From Streptomyces sp. NBC_01429 (lineage in GTDB: Bacteria > Actinomycetota > Actinomycetes > Streptomycetales > Streptomycetaceae), in assembly GCF_036231945.1 (NCBI RefSeq), contig NZ_CP109599.1, positions 6,289,501 through 6,353,500 of the forward strand: a DNA stretch of 64,000 nucleotides, in the 5' to 3' direction. The notes under the pieces were generated by a model, which ran no database searches, was not told the origin of the DNA, and was given only the letters and a program-made list of their open reading frames with translations. Positions 52,996 to 62,548 of the stretch are shown in pieces. Each line of letters begins with the position of its first letter. Position 1 is the stretch's first letter. Made by a program: the position numbers and the translations under genes.

Positions 52996-53313
52996 ATGAG
53001 CGACTCGATGCCGGGCCCTCCGCCGTACGCAGCGGCTCCCCCGTACGAACCGGCTCCGCCCCTGCCCCTCGGCGTGGAGCGCCCGCCGACCGGCCACCCC
53101 GAGGTGGACGAGCGGCTGGCGCGGCTCGCCGACGCCGACCACCTCCCCGCCGACGGCCACGCCCAGGTGTACGAGGATGTACACCTGGGGCTGCGCGACG
53201 CGCTGACCGCGCTCGACGCACGTCCGGCACCCCATCAGGGGTCCCACGGGCCACAGCGGCCACCGGGACCGCAAGGCCCCCAGGGGTCTCATGGACAGCC
53301 GGCGCCCCGGTGA
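52996..53313 (+). CDS. Small Pro/Ala-rich conserved actinomycete protein
   Basis: 105 residues. The N-terminal 35 residues are Pro/Tyr-rich (MPGPPPYAAAPPYEPAPPLP), the middle segment HPEVDERLARLADADHLPAD is conserved in Streptomyces, and the C-terminus is a Gly/Gln/Pro/His-rich tail (GSHGPQRPPGPQGPQGSHGQ). No catalytic motif. It lies just upstream of tlyA, and the order in other Streptomyces that I recall is the same, which suggests a small adaptor or coupling ORF. Function unknown. Confidence 0.75.
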   Translation: MSDSMPGPPPYAAAPPYEPAPPLPLGVERPPTGHPEVDERLARLADADHLPADGHAQVYEDVHLGLRDALTALDARPAPHQGSHGPQRPPGPQGPQGSHGQPAPR

Positions 53314-53347
53314 TTTCTCGCGTACGACCACAGGAGCTGAACCGAAC

Positions 53348-54163
53348 GTGGCTGGACTGGCACGCCGCCGACTCGATGCCGAGCTGGTACGCCGTAACCT
53401 CGCACGCTCGCGTGAGCACGCGAGCCAGCTGATCGCCGCGGGCCGGGTGACGGTCGGCGGCGCCACCGCTACCAAACCCGCCACCCAGGTGGAGACCAGT
53501 GCCGCCGTCGTCGTCAAGGCCGACGACAGCGACCCCGACTACGTCTCGCGCGGCGGACACAAACTCGCCGGTGCCCTCGCCGCCTTCATGCCCCTGGGGC
53601 TGGAGGTACGCGGCCGCCGCGCGCTCGACGCCGGTGCCTCCACCGGCGGATTCACCGATGTGCTGCTGCGCGCGGGGGCCCGCCGGGTCGTCGCGGTGGA
53701 CGTCGGATACGGACAACTCGCCTGGTCCCTGCAGAGCGATGAACGCGTCACCGTCAAGGACCGTACGAACGTACGTGAGTTGACGCTGGATGCGATCGAA
53801 GGGGAGCCCGTGGATCTTGTTGTGGGGGATCTGTCGTTCATTCCGCTGGGGGTGGTCATGCCCGCGCTGGTGCGCTGCGCCGCCCCCGACGCCGATCTGG
53901 TGCTGATGGTGAAGCCGCAGTTCGAGGTGGGCAAGGAGCGCCTCGGCAGCGGGGGCGTCGTACGCAGCCCCGAACTGCGCGCTGAGGCCGTCCGTACGGT
54001 GGCGCGGCGGGCGAGCGAACTCGGGCTCGGCACCCGGGGGGTCACCGCCAGTCCGCTGCCCGGACCCTCCGGAAACGTCGAGTATTTTCTGTGGCTCCGC
54101 GCCGGAGCGCCCGAGCTGGACCCGGCGGACGCCGACCGTGCAGTGGCGGAGGGACCCCGTTGA
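53348..54163 (+). CDS. TlyA-family rRNA (cytidine-2'-O)-methyltransferase
   Basis: 271 residues, GTG start with AGGAG 11 bases upstream. N-terminal S4 domain (RRRLDAELVRRNLARSREHA, AGRVTVGGATATKP) and an FtsJ-like methyltransferase: SAM motif LDAGASTGGFTDVLLRAGAR and the catalytic Lys/Asp set in VVGDLSFIPLGVV. Mycobacterial TlyA methylates 16S and 23S RNA and makes ribosomes sensitive to capreomycin. The NAD kinase gene overlaps its stop (TTGA). Confidence 0.9.
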   Translation: MAGLARRRLDAELVRRNLARSREHASQLIAAGRVTVGGATATKPATQVETSAAVVVKADDSDPDYVSRGGHKLAGALAAFMPLGLEVRGRRALDAGASTGGFTDVLLRAGARRVVAVDVGYGQLAWSLQSDERVTVKDRTNVRELTLDAIEGEPVDLVVGDLSFIPLGVVMPALVRCAAPDADLVLMVKPQFEVGKERLGSGGVVRSPELRAEAVRTVARRASELGLGTRGVTASPLPGPSGNVEYFLWLRAGAPELDPADADRAVAEGPR

Positions 54164-55065
54164 CCACTCAGACCGACCGCACCGTTTTCATGGTGGCCCA
54201 CACCGGCAGGCCCGCGGCCATCCGCAGCGCCGAACTCGTCGTGGAGGGGCTGCTCCGTAATGGTCTCGGCGTGCGCGTGCTCGCCATGGAGGCCGCCGAT
54301 CTGCCGCTGCCGTCGTCCGTCGAGACGGTCCCCGAGGCGATCCCCGACGCGCTCAACGGCTGTGAGCTGCTGATCGTGCTCGGCGGCGACGGGACACTGC
54401 TGCGCGGCGCCGCCTTCGCCCGCGCCTCGGGCGTTCCGATGCTCGGGGTCAACCTCGGCAGGGTCGGCTTCCTCGCCGAGGCGGAACGGGACGATCTGGA
54501 CAAGGTCGTGGACCGCGTCGTCACTCGTGCGTATGAGGTCGAGGAGCGGATGACCATCGATGTCGTCGTCCGCAGCAACGGCGACATCGTCCACACGGAC
54601 TGGGCGCTCAACGAGGCCGCCGTGCAGAAGATCTCGCCCGAGCGGATGCTCGAAGTCATCCTGGAGATCGACGGGCGGCCCGTCACCGGCTTCGGCTGCG
54701 ACGGGATCGTCTGCGCCACTCCGACCGGGTCGACGGCGTACGCGTTCTCGGCCGGCGGGCCGGTCGTCTGGCCGGACGTCGAGGCGCTGCTGATGGTGCC
54801 GATCAGCGCGCACGCCCTGTTCGCGAAGCCGCTGGTCACCTCGCCGACCAACACGCTCGCGGTGGAGGTCCAGCCGGACACCCCGAACGGGGTCCTGTGG
54901 TGCGACGGGCGCAGAACCATCGAACTGCCGCCGGGCGCACGGGTGGAGGTGCGGCGCGGAGCCACTCCCGTACGGCTGGCGCGGCTGCACCACGCGTCGT
55001 TCACGGACCGGCTGGTCGCCAAGTTCGCGCTTCCGGTCTCCGGCTGGCGCGGGGCGCCGCACTGA
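54160..55065 (+). CDS. nadK: NAD kinase
   Basis: 301 residues, TTG start overlapping the tlyA stop by four bases. The GGDGT motif (75-79) in LIVLGGDGTLLRGAAFARAS and the NAD-binding TPTGSTAYAFSAGGPVV region are intact. It phosphorylates NAD to NADP, using ATP or polyphosphate. First internal ATG is 10 codons later; family N-termini begin earlier, so the TTG is preferred. Followed by recN. Confidence 0.94.
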   Translation: MTTQTDRTVFMVAHTGRPAAIRSAELVVEGLLRNGLGVRVLAMEAADLPLPSSVETVPEAIPDALNGCELLIVLGGDGTLLRGAAFARASGVPMLGVNLGRVGFLAEAERDDLDKVVDRVVTRAYEVEERMTIDVVVRSNGDIVHTDWALNEAAVQKISPERMLEVILEIDGRPVTGFGCDGIVCATPTGSTAYAFSAGGPVVWPDVEALLMVPISAHALFAKPLVTSPTNTLAVEVQPDTPNGVLWCDGRRTIELPPGARVEVRRGATPVRLARLHHASFTDRLVAKFALPVSGWRGAPH

Positions 55066-55266
55066 CGGGTGCCGTGCCGACGGGCCGCACCGACGGGTTC
55101 CGTACGGGCGGGTGGCGCGCCGACGGGTAGGCGATTTCGCCGACGATACGAGTGGGCGGTTCCGGGTGGATTGCGGGTGTATGCACCGTACGGCGCGCCA
55201 TCCGGACCCGGCCCGGTCGGGGGAACCGGGGGTGGGGTCCGTCGCACGGCGGCTCCGGGACCTCGT

Positions 55267-57018
55267 ATGGTCATGACCGTGTTGGAGGAGATGCGGATAC
55301 GGTCGCTCGGAGTCATCGACGACGCGGTCGTGGAGCTGTCACCCGGCTTCACGGCGGTGACGGGCGAGACCGGCGCGGGCAAGACCATGGTCGTCACCAG
55401 CCTCGGGCTGCTGCTCGGCGGACGTGCCGATCCCGCGCTGGTGCGGGTCGGTGCCAAGTCGGCGGTGGTGGAGGGGCGGGTCACCATGGCCGCCGACGCG
55501 CCCGCCGCCCGGCGCGCCGAGGAGGCCGGGGCGGAGCTGGACGACGGGGCGCTGCTCATCAGCAGGACCGTCTCGGCCGAGGGGCGCTCGCGCGCCCACC
55601 TCGGCGGACGCGCGGTGCCCATGGGGGTGCTGGCCGAGCTGGCGGACGATCTGGTCGCCGTGCACGGCCAGACCGACCAGCAGGGCCTGCTGCGGCCCGC
55701 GCGCCAGCGCAAGGCCCTCGACAGATACGCGGGCGACGCCGTCGCCGTGCCGCTCGCGGCGTACGCGGCGGCCTACCGGCGGCTGCGGGCCGTCGTCACC
55801 GAACTGGACACCCTGACCACGCGGGCCCGCGAGCGCGCCCAGGAAGCCGATCTGCTGCGCTTCGGGCTGAACGAGATCGCGGCCGTCGAACCGGTGGCGG
55901 GCGAGGACACCGAACTCGCGGCGGAGGCCGAACGGCTCGGCCACGCCGAGGCCCTCGCCTCGGCCGCCGCGCTCGCGCACGCCGCGCTCGCCGGTGACCC
56001 CGAGGACCCCGAGTCCGTGGACGCGACCATGCTCGTCGGCGGCGCGGGCCGCGCGCTGGAGGCCGTACGGTCCCACGACCCGGCGCTCGCCGGGCTCGCC
56101 GACCGGATGGGCGAGATCTCCATCCTGCTGGCGGACGTGGCGGGCGAACTCGCGAGCTACGCGGACCATCTGGACGCCGATCCGCTGCGGCTCGCCGCCG
56201 TGGAGGAGCGCAGGGCCGCGCTGACCACGCTCACCCGCAAGTACGGCGAGGACATCGCCGCGGTCCTGGCCTGGGCCGAGGAGAACAGCGCCCGGCTCAC
56301 CGAACTGGAGGGCGACGACGACCGGATCGGCGAGCTGTCGGCCGAACACGACCGGCTGCGCTCCGAACTCTCCGTCCTCGCCCAGGAACTGACCGACGCC
56401 CGCACCGAGGCGGCGGCGCGCTTCGCCCAGGACGTCACCGCGGAGCTGGCGTCGCTGGCGATGCCCCACGCGCGCGTCTCGTTCGACATCCGGCAGACCG
56501 AGTCGCCGGACGAACGGGCCGGGGTCGAGGTCGGCGGGCGCTGCGTGGTGTACGGGCCGCACGGCGTCGACGACGTGGAACTCCTCCTCGCCCCGCACCC
56601 CGGCGCGCAGCCCCGGCCGATCGCCAAGGGCGCGTCGGGCGGTGAGCTGTCGCGGGTGATGCTCGCCGTGGAGGTGGTCTTCGCCGGTGCCGATCCCGTG
56701 CCGACCTATCTCTTCGACGAGGTGGACGCGGGCGTCGGCGGCAAGGCGGCGGTCGAGGTCGGCCGCAGGCTCGCGAAACTGGCCAGATCCGCACAGGTGG
56801 TGGTGGTGACCCACCTTCCGCAGGTCGCGGCGTTCGCCGACCGCCAGTTGCTGGTCGAGAAGACGGTGGACGGATCGGTGACCCGGTCCGGGGTGACCGT
56901 CCTGGAGGGCGAGGACCGGGTACGGGAGCTGTCGCGGATGCTGGCGGGCCAGGAGGACTCGCAGACGGCGAGGGCGCACGCGGAGGAACTGCTCGCCACG
57001 GCGCGGCTGGACGCGTAG
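55267..57018 (+). CDS. recN: DNA repair protein RecN
   Basis: 583 residues. SMC-like: Walker A GETGAGKT (34-41), long coiled coil about 150-380, signature ASGGELSRVMLAVEVV, Walker B TYLFDEVDAGVGGKAAVEVG and D-loop. Ends at ARLDA. It gathers broken DNA ends for recombinational repair. The start is ambiguous: ATGs at 55267 and 55273 and a GTG at 55279 are close together. Same strand as tlyA and nadK, with a 201-base gap, a usual actinomycete order. Confidence 0.95.
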   Translation: MVMTVLEEMRIRSLGVIDDAVVELSPGFTAVTGETGAGKTMVVTSLGLLLGGRADPALVRVGAKSAVVEGRVTMAADAPAARRAEEAGAELDDGALLISRTVSAEGRSRAHLGGRAVPMGVLAELADDLVAVHGQTDQQGLLRPARQRKALDRYAGDAVAVPLAAYAAAYRRLRAVVTELDTLTTRARERAQEADLLRFGLNEIAAVEPVAGEDTELAAEAERLGHAEALASAAALAHAALAGDPEDPESVDATMLVGGAGRALEAVRSHDPALAGLADRMGEISILLADVAGELASYADHLDADPLRLAAVEERRAALTTLTRKYGEDIAAVLAWAEENSARLTELEGDDDRIGELSAEHDRLRSELSVLAQELTDARTEAAARFAQDVTAELASLAMPHARVSFDIRQTESPDERAGVEVGGRCVVYGPHGVDDVELLLAPHPGAQPRPIAKGASGGELSRVMLAVEVVFAGADPVPTYLFDEVDAGVGGKAAVEVGRRLAKLARSAQVVVVTHLPQVAAFADRQLLVEKTVDGSVTRSGVTVLEGEDRVRELSRMLAGQEDSQTARAHAEELLATARLDA

Positions 57019-57309
57019 CGCGCCGGGATGGCCGTTCCCGCACTGGGAGTCGCCGTCCGGACGGCGTACGGTGACAGGGTCGGCCGTTCGGCAACCGGGT
57101 CGGCGAACCCCGTTCCTTCACCCATGTGAGTGATACCGGGGGTGGGGGCGGGGCGACGGACACAGGAACGGCGTCTCCTTGGTGCCTGAACGTGCTGACG
57201 GGCTGGCATCCTTGACAGGTACCCCTGCCCTCCCTCACCCCGGATCCCCGCATCCCGACGCGCGGGTCCCGGGGCCGGGGCCCGACATCCGACCAGGAGC
57301 CTTGACCAC
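57019..57309. other. Intergenic region between recN and the glycosyltransferase gene
   Basis: The 16-bp perfect palindrome CGCCGTCCGGACGGCG (57051-57066) may end recN transcription. A TTGACA hexamer at 57212-57217 lacks a convincing -10 partner. Nothing else recognisable. Confidence 0.4.
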
Positions 57310-58398
57310 GTGACACCACTGCGTACGGTCCAGGTGCTCGGTGGGGGCAGTGCGGGCAGCAGCGCGCACGTCCGATCGCTGGCGGCGGGACTCGTCGCCC
57401 GGGGCGTGCGCGTCACCGTGTGCGCCCCCGCCGAACTCGACCGCGCCTACGACTACGGCGGGGCCGGGGCGCATCACGTACCCGTACCCCGGCGCACCGA
57501 CCCGGCGGCCCTCGCGGCGCTGCGTGCGGCGTGCGCCGGCGCCGACGTGGTGCACGCGCACGGGCTGCACGCCGCCATACGCACCGCGCTGGCGATCGGC
57601 GGGCTGCGGGTGCCCCTGGTCGTCACCTGGCACACGCGCGCGCACGCCGAGGGCCCGCGCGGCCGGCTGCTGCGGCTGATGGAGCGGCGGGCCGTCCGGG
57701 CGGCGGCGGTCGTCCTGGGCGCCTCCTCCGAGCTGGTCGACCGCGCCCGCAGCCGGGGCGCCCGCGACGCCCGCCTCGCGCCGGTCGCCGTGCCCGCGCC
57801 GCGCGCCGTGAGCGACGCCCCCGAGAACAAGGCCCGCGCCGAACTCGGCGCGGTCGACCGGCCCTTACTCATGGCCGTCGGCAGCCTCGTACCCGACCAG
57901 GGGTACGACACCCTGCTGGACGCGGCCGCCGGCTGGCGCCGCCTCGACCCGATGCCGCTGCTCACCATCGCGGGGGAGGGCCGGGAGCGAGCCCGGCTCC
58001 AGCGCCGTATCGAGGACGAGCAGCTGCCCGTCCAGCTCGTCGGCCGCCGCGACGACATCTCCGCCCTGCTCGCCGCCGCCGACATCGCCGTCCTGGCCAG
58101 CCGCTGGGAAGCCCGCTCCGTCCTCGCCCAGGAGGCGCTGCGGCTGGGCGTGCCGCTCGTCGCCACGGCGGTCGGCGCCGTTCCCGAACTCGTCGGCGAC
58201 GCGGCCGAACTCGTTCCGCACGGCGATGCGGCCGCGCTCTCCGACGCCGTGATCCGGCTCCTCGCCGACCCCGAGCGCCGCCGCGCCCTCGCCGTCGCGG
58301 GGCGCGCCCAGGCGTCGACCTGGACGACCGAGGACCAGACCATCGCGCAGGTCCTGAGCGTCTACGACGAGCTGTCCCAGACGCCCCGGCCGCGCTGA
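57310..58398 (+). CDS. Glycosyltransferase family 4 protein, TTA codon present
   Basis: 362 residues, GTG start. GT-B fold: N-terminal VQVLGGGSAGSSAHVRSLAA, GADVVHAHGLHAAIRT, C-terminal PLLMAVGSLVPDQGYDTLLD with the nucleotide-sugar site SRWEARSVLAQEALRLGVPL. Membrane-associated by family. The leucine codon at 57865-57867 (in RPLLMA, residue 186) is TTA, which in Streptomyces needs the bldA tRNA, so translation may be tied to development. Substrate unknown. No other sugar genes nearby. Confidence 0.9.
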   Translation: MTPLRTVQVLGGGSAGSSAHVRSLAAGLVARGVRVTVCAPAELDRAYDYGGAGAHHVPVPRRTDPAALAALRAACAGADVVHAHGLHAAIRTALAIGGLRVPLVVTWHTRAHAEGPRGRLLRLMERRAVRAAAVVLGASSELVDRARSRGARDARLAPVAVPAPRAVSDAPENKARAELGAVDRPLLMAVGSLVPDQGYDTLLDAAAGWRRLDPMPLLTIAGEGRERARLQRRIEDEQLPVQLVGRRDDISALLAAADIAVLASRWEARSVLAQEALRLGVPLVATAVGAVPELVGDAAELVPHGDAAALSDAVIRLLADPERRRALAVAGRAQASTWTTEDQTIAQVLSVYDELSQTPRPR

Positions 58399-58417
58399 GG
58401 CTTCCGGCAGCGCCGAG

Positions 58418-60046
58418 TCAGGGCGTGTGGCGCCGCGCCCGCAGCGCCAGGCTCAGGGCCAGCACCGTCTGGGGATCGTCCAGATCCGTACCGAGCAGCT
58501 CGGAGATGCGGGCCAGCCGGTTGTAGAGGGTCTGGCGGTTCAGATGGAGTTCGCGCGCGGTCTCCGCCTTGCGGCCCGCGTGGGCGAGGAACGTCTCCAG
58601 GGTCGGCAGCAGCGCGGGCCGCGAGGCGCGGTCGTGCGCGCGCAGCGGGCCGATCGCGCGCTCCACGAAGGCCGCCAGGTCCGGGTGGTCGCGCAGCCGC
58701 CACAGCAGCAGATCGATGTCCAGCCGCCGCGCGTCGTACCAGGGGCGGTCGGACAGGCCCTGCGCGGCGGTCGCGGTCTCGGCGGCGTGGTGCAGCGCCG
58801 CGCCCGCGGTGCTCCAGCCGCCCGCCACCCCGACGACGACCACCGGCGGCCGGGCGCCGGGGCGCTCCAGACCCGCGCGGGCCACCCCCGCGCGCAGCGC
58901 GGTCGCGACCCGGTCGGCGACCGCCGTACGTTCGGACTCGGAGCGCAGCCCCAGCAGCAGCGGCACCCGGCCCTCCAGGGGGCGTACGCCGAGCAGGACG
59001 GCCGTCCCCACCGAGGACAGCTCCTCCAGCACCGCGCGGGCCAGCAGCGCCCAGTTGCCCGACGGCAGCAGCTCGGGGGCCAGCACCGTCACCACCGGCA
59101 GCAGCGGTCCCGCGCCCGGCGTGAAACCGAGGACCTTCGCCTGGGCCGGGGCGTCCTCGGCCCGGATACGCCCCTCGGCGAGGTCGGTCAGGAAGTCGCC
59201 CCGGCCCCGCGCGGCCAGCTCCTCGTCCTGGCGCGCCTGCATCAGGACGACGGCCAGCAGCCCCGCCGCGCGCTCCGCCGCCAGCCGGTGCACCGGCAGC
59301 GCCGGAGCCGATACGGCGGGCAGCACCAGCCTGGCCCGTACCGCCCCCGCGCCGTGGCCGCCGCCCGCCACATCCACCAGCACCGCGCCCGCGGGCGGCC
59401 CCGCCTCCCGCGCCGTACGGCTGCCGCGCAGCCCCGCCCAGATCTGCAGCGGATCGGCGGCCGCCCGGCCGGTGCCGGGGGCCGCCGCGTACAGCAGGCG
59501 GCCCTCGGCCGTCTCCAGGAAGACCGGGTTGCCGGCGAAGTCCGCCAGGATCCGCAGCACCCGCTCCACCCCGCCACCGTCCAGCAGCGCCCGCGTACAC
59601 CGCCGGTGGACCTCCTCGGCCTGGCGCACCAGCGCGTAGTGGCCGTTGACGATCTCCGTGTGGATCTCCTCGGTGACGGAGACGAACGGCACCTCGCGGT
59701 GCAGCTGCACCAGCGGCAGCCCGGCCGCCCGCGCGGTCTCCACGATCGCCGGGGGCAGCCGCTCGAAGCGCGGCCCCAGCTCCACCACCAGCGCCACGAT
59801 GCCGCGCTCGGCCAGCCCCCGGACGAAGGCGCGCTGCTCGGCGGGGCGGGCGCCGAGCCCGAGCCCGGTCGTCAGCAGCAGCTCGCCGCCCTTGAGGAGC
59901 GAAGCGATGTTCGGCGCCTCGCCCGCGTGCACCCAGCGCACCGTACGGTCCAGCCGGTCCGCGCAGGCGACCACCTCCGGCAGCCCGCCACGGAGCCCGG
60001 GCAGCTCCAGCGCCCGCCGCACGGTGATTCCGCCCTGACTGTCCAT
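58418..60046 (-). CDS. PucR family transcriptional regulator
   Basis: 542 residues from the ATG at MDSQGGITVRRALELPGLRG. A purine-catabolism-type N-terminal domain (PELLLTTGLGLG-like: GGELLLTTGLGLGARPAEQR) is followed by a GGDEF-like/GAF region and the C-terminal PucR HTH (LLPTLETFLAHAGRKAETAR, LHLNRQTLYNRLARISELLG). PucR-type activators often control nitrogen or amine catabolism genes. No target is next to it: the upstream neighbour is a separate XRE gene on the same strand. Confidence 0.93.
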   Translation of the reverse strand: MDSQGGITVRRALELPGLRGGLPEVVACADRLDRTVRWVHAGEAPNIASLLKGGELLLTTGLGLGARPAEQRAFVRGLAERGIVALVVELGPRFERLPPAIVETARAAGLPLVQLHREVPFVSVTEEIHTEIVNGHYALVRQAEEVHRRCTRALLDGGGVERVLRILADFAGNPVFLETAEGRLLYAAAPGTGRAAADPLQIWAGLRGSRTAREAGPPAGAVLVDVAGGGHGAGAVRARLVLPAVSAPALPVHRLAAERAAGLLAVVLMQARQDEELAARGRGDFLTDLAEGRIRAEDAPAQAKVLGFTPGAGPLLPVVTVLAPELLPSGNWALLARAVLEELSSVGTAVLLGVRPLEGRVPLLLGLRSESERTAVADRVATALRAGVARAGLERPGARPPVVVVGVAGGWSTAGAALHHAAETATAAQGLSDRPWYDARRLDIDLLLWRLRDHPDLAAFVERAIGPLRAHDRASRPALLPTLETFLAHAGRKAETARELHLNRQTLYNRLARISELLGTDLDDPQTVLALSLALRARRHTP

Positions 60047-60290
60047 GAGGCCGGAGATTACTGGAAACGCGGCAGGGGCCCGGACCCACCGGACATCGCG
60101 GATGTCGGGTTCGATGAAGTCGAGCGCCAGATCCGCGTGCGTTCGTACAGTCAGTCGGTCGTCGGTCGTCGGTTGTCTCAGCTTGTCGGAGTGAACCGGA
60201 GCGACGATGCCGGTCCTGTCCGCCGCGGAAACTCTCCTCTTGGCCACTGATAGCGACCACACGCACAGGCGGAGGGGGATCGGGCTATTG

Positions 60291-61184
60291 CTATTCGCTA
60301 GGTGCCAGAAACTCGGTCGCCAACGTTTCGCCAGCCGCCCACGACGCCAACAGGGCGAGATTGTCAGCGGCCAGCCCCTCCGCGGGTGCGGTGTAGACAT
60401 TCAATTGCAGGCCAGGATCGGTGGGCAGATCCATGGACTCGAAGTCCAAGTCGAGCCGGCCCACTACCGGATGGTTTACACGCTTGCTCCCGTATCCGTG
60501 CAGCCGCACGTCCTGAGATGCCCACTGCTGCCGGAATAGCTCACTGCACGTCGACAATTCGCCAACAAGGGCGACGAGTTCCTCGTCGTGCGGATCGCGG
60601 CCGACTTCCATGCGCAGCATCGCGGCCGCATTTCGTGCGACCTGGTCGTAGTCGACGAAGAACGTCCTGGCCGCGTCGGGATTCAGGTACACGAACCGCG
60701 CGGTGTTGGCGGGGCGTCGCGGGTCCGCCAGCACCGGTGAATACAGGGCTCGGCCAAGTTTGTTCATGGCGAGCACGTCGTGGCGGCCGTTGCGGATCCA
60801 CGCCGGTGCATCGGTAATGGCGTCGAGCACTTGTCGCAGCGCCGGGCGCACCGTCGCCGCCGCCTTGCGGCGGCGACGACTGCTGGGTGTCCCGGACTGG
60901 CGCGCGAGGTGAAACAGGTGATCGCGCTCAGCGTCGTCGAGTTGCAGGACCGAGGCCAACGCGTCGAGCACGCCCTCGGAGGTACCGGCCAGGGCGCCGC
61001 GCTCCATACGCACGTAGTAATCAACCGACACTCCTGCGAGAAGCGCTACTTCCTCGCGACGCAGACCCTTGACCCGGCGGTGGCCACCGTAGACGGGCAG
61101 ACCTGCCTTATCGGGCGTGATGCGGGAGCGACGTGATCTCAAAAACTCTCGGATCTCGCTGCGCAAATCAATCGTGCCGGCCAT
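60291..61184 (-). CDS. XRE-family regulator with MmyB-like ligand domain
   Basis: 297 residues. N-terminal HTH: IREFLRSRRSRITPDKAGLP ... VKGLRREEVALLAGVSVDYY with the conserved YYVRMERG. The C-terminal MmyB domain (WIRNGRHDVLAMNKLGRALY, ARFVYLNPDAARTFFVDYDQ, SELFRQQWASQDVRLHG) binds fatty-acid-like ligands in known relatives. The ATG has only a weak ribosome site; an ATG 16 codons upstream is possible. It lies downstream of an SDR gene on the same strand, 142 bases away, a pairing often seen for this class. A/T content is higher than in neighbours. Confidence 0.92.
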   Translation of the reverse strand: MAGTIDLRSEIREFLRSRRSRITPDKAGLPVYGGHRRVKGLRREEVALLAGVSVDYYVRMERGALAGTSEGVLDALASVLQLDDAERDHLFHLARQSGTPSSRRRRKAAATVRPALRQVLDAITDAPAWIRNGRHDVLAMNKLGRALYSPVLADPRRPANTARFVYLNPDAARTFFVDYDQVARNAAAMLRMEVGRDPHDEELVALVGELSTCSELFRQQWASQDVRLHGYGSKRVNHPVVGRLDLDFESMDLPTDPGLQLNVYTAPAEGLAADNLALLASWAAGETLATEFLAPSE

Positions 61185-61326
61185 TTTTTCATCGTAGCGC
61201 CTGGCCCGCGGGCGAAGGGGGGTACCGCTCATACCCCGAAGCCCGCAATGCACCCCTCACCACCCACACATGTCGCCGCGACGGCTTGGCACTCGTCGGC
61301 GTCGATGAGGTCCTCGCCCAGGCGGC

Positions 61327-62121
61327 CTACGCGGTGGTGGCGATGCCGCCGTCGACGGGGATCACGGTGCCCGTCAGGTACGCGCCTGCCCGGCTGGCCA
61401 GGAACACGGCGACCCCCGCCATGTCGTCGTCGCGGCCGATCCGGCGCAGTGGGGCCGACGCCGCGATCGCCTCGCCGAGCTCATCGAGGGTTGCGGCCAT
61501 CATCGTCGACGGGAACGGTCCCGGCGCCACGGCGTTCACGGTGACGTGCTGCGGTCCTAGTTCCTTGGCGAGCACTCTGGTGAGCTGATGCAGCGCGGCC
61601 TTGCTGCTGGAGTACGAGTAGTTGTGCCGCTGGGGGATGTGGATGGCGGCGATGCTGCCGATGTTGATGATCCGCGCGGGATCGTCGGCGGTGCCCGCCT
61701 TGCGAAGTGCGGGCAGCAGCGCCTGGACCAGCCAGAACGGCGACTTCAGGTTGAGGTCGACGACCGTGTCCCAGGCCGCGTCCGGGAACGTCGCCAGCGG
61801 CTCGTCCCATATGGCGCCCGCGTTGTTGACGAGGATGTCGAGACGCTCCGAGTCGGCGGTGACGAGGTCGGACAGTCGCCGGCACTCGTCGTGGCGGGAC
61901 AGGTCGGCGGGAATGGCCCGCACCTCACCGAATTCGGACAGCTGTTCCTGCGCCTGGGCGCACGCTTCCGCGTTGCGTGAGCTGATGACCACGCGGACGC
62001 CCGCCTGGAGAAGGCCACGCGCGATCATCATCCCGATGCCTCGGGTGCCACCGGTGACGAGCGCGCGCTTTCCGCGCAGATCGAAAAGTTCTGCATGCGT
62101 CGTGAATTGGTTGTCCACCAC
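61327..62121 (-). CDS. Short-chain dehydrogenase next to the XRE(MmyB) regulator
   Basis: 264 residues, GTG start (two GTGs in a row) after GAGGAGA. Classical SDR: TGGTRGIGMMIARGL, NNAG, catalytic Ser in NIGSIAAIHIPQRHNYSYSS with Tyr-x3-Lys (YSSSK). Ends with VIPVDGGIATTA. It resembles RhlG/FabG-like reductases. With the adjacent MmyB-type regulator it probably forms a substrate-responsive pair. Substrate unknown; fatty or aromatic ketone reduction is inference. Confidence 0.92.
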   Translation of the reverse strand: MVDNQFTTHAELFDLRGKRALVTGGTRGIGMMIARGLLQAGVRVVISSRNAEACAQAQEQLSEFGEVRAIPADLSRHDECRRLSDLVTADSERLDILVNNAGAIWDEPLATFPDAAWDTVVDLNLKSPFWLVQALLPALRKAGTADDPARIINIGSIAAIHIPQRHNYSYSSSKAALHQLTRVLAKELGPQHVTVNAVAPGPFPSTMMAATLDELGEAIAASAPLRRIGRDDDMAGVAVFLASRAGAYLTGTVIPVDGGIATTA

Positions 62122-62548
62122 TTGCCGCGTCTCCTCTGTATGGCTGAGAACAACAAGTTAGGCGGGCTTGCGGGAGAGAGGGAGATCCTTGTAATACGAG
62201 TACTGCCAGAGCCCCTCTCCTGGTGGACGGAGTGTTCCCGCGTGCGTTCAAAGGCGCCGGCACATCCGGCCCGGATCCAGGGGCGTACAGAGGTCGCGGC
62301 TCGTCCGGCCGCGCAAGGTCCTCACTGCCGGAGATCCATCGGATGACCGACCCCGCGATGTCCCGGGCGGCCCCACTGGGCGCCAGACGCCGGAGTCCCG
62401 CCCCGGCCGCGCACGCTGACCGGGGCGCTCCTGCACAAAGAGGGGAACTACTCGCTCACGGGGGCGTGAATCCCATCCCCCTGTCCTATCGGCCACGGTG
62501 GACATCACCGGTGGGAAAAGGACAGGGGATCCGGGATCCCTCACCTGC
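62122..62548. other. Intergenic region upstream of the SDR gene and downstream of the GH15 gene
   Basis: Near the SDR start, GTAATACGAGTAC (62191-62203) is an imperfect palindrome and a likely operator. At 62470-62537 nested inverted repeats (ATCCC/GGGAT outside, CCCCTGTCC/GGACAGGGG inside, CCACGGTG/CACCGGTGG at the centre) form a long hairpin that probably terminates the GH15 gene. The rest shows no gene. Confidence 0.5.

Noticed and set aside
57212..57217. TTGACA as promoter of the glycosyltransferase gene
   Set aside because: No acceptable -10 hexamer 16-19 bases downstream.
61265..61326. Plus-strand fragment reading DGLALVGVDEVLAQAA between the XRE and SDR genes
   Set aside because: Too short and no match recognised; likely chance coding in a high-GC spacer.
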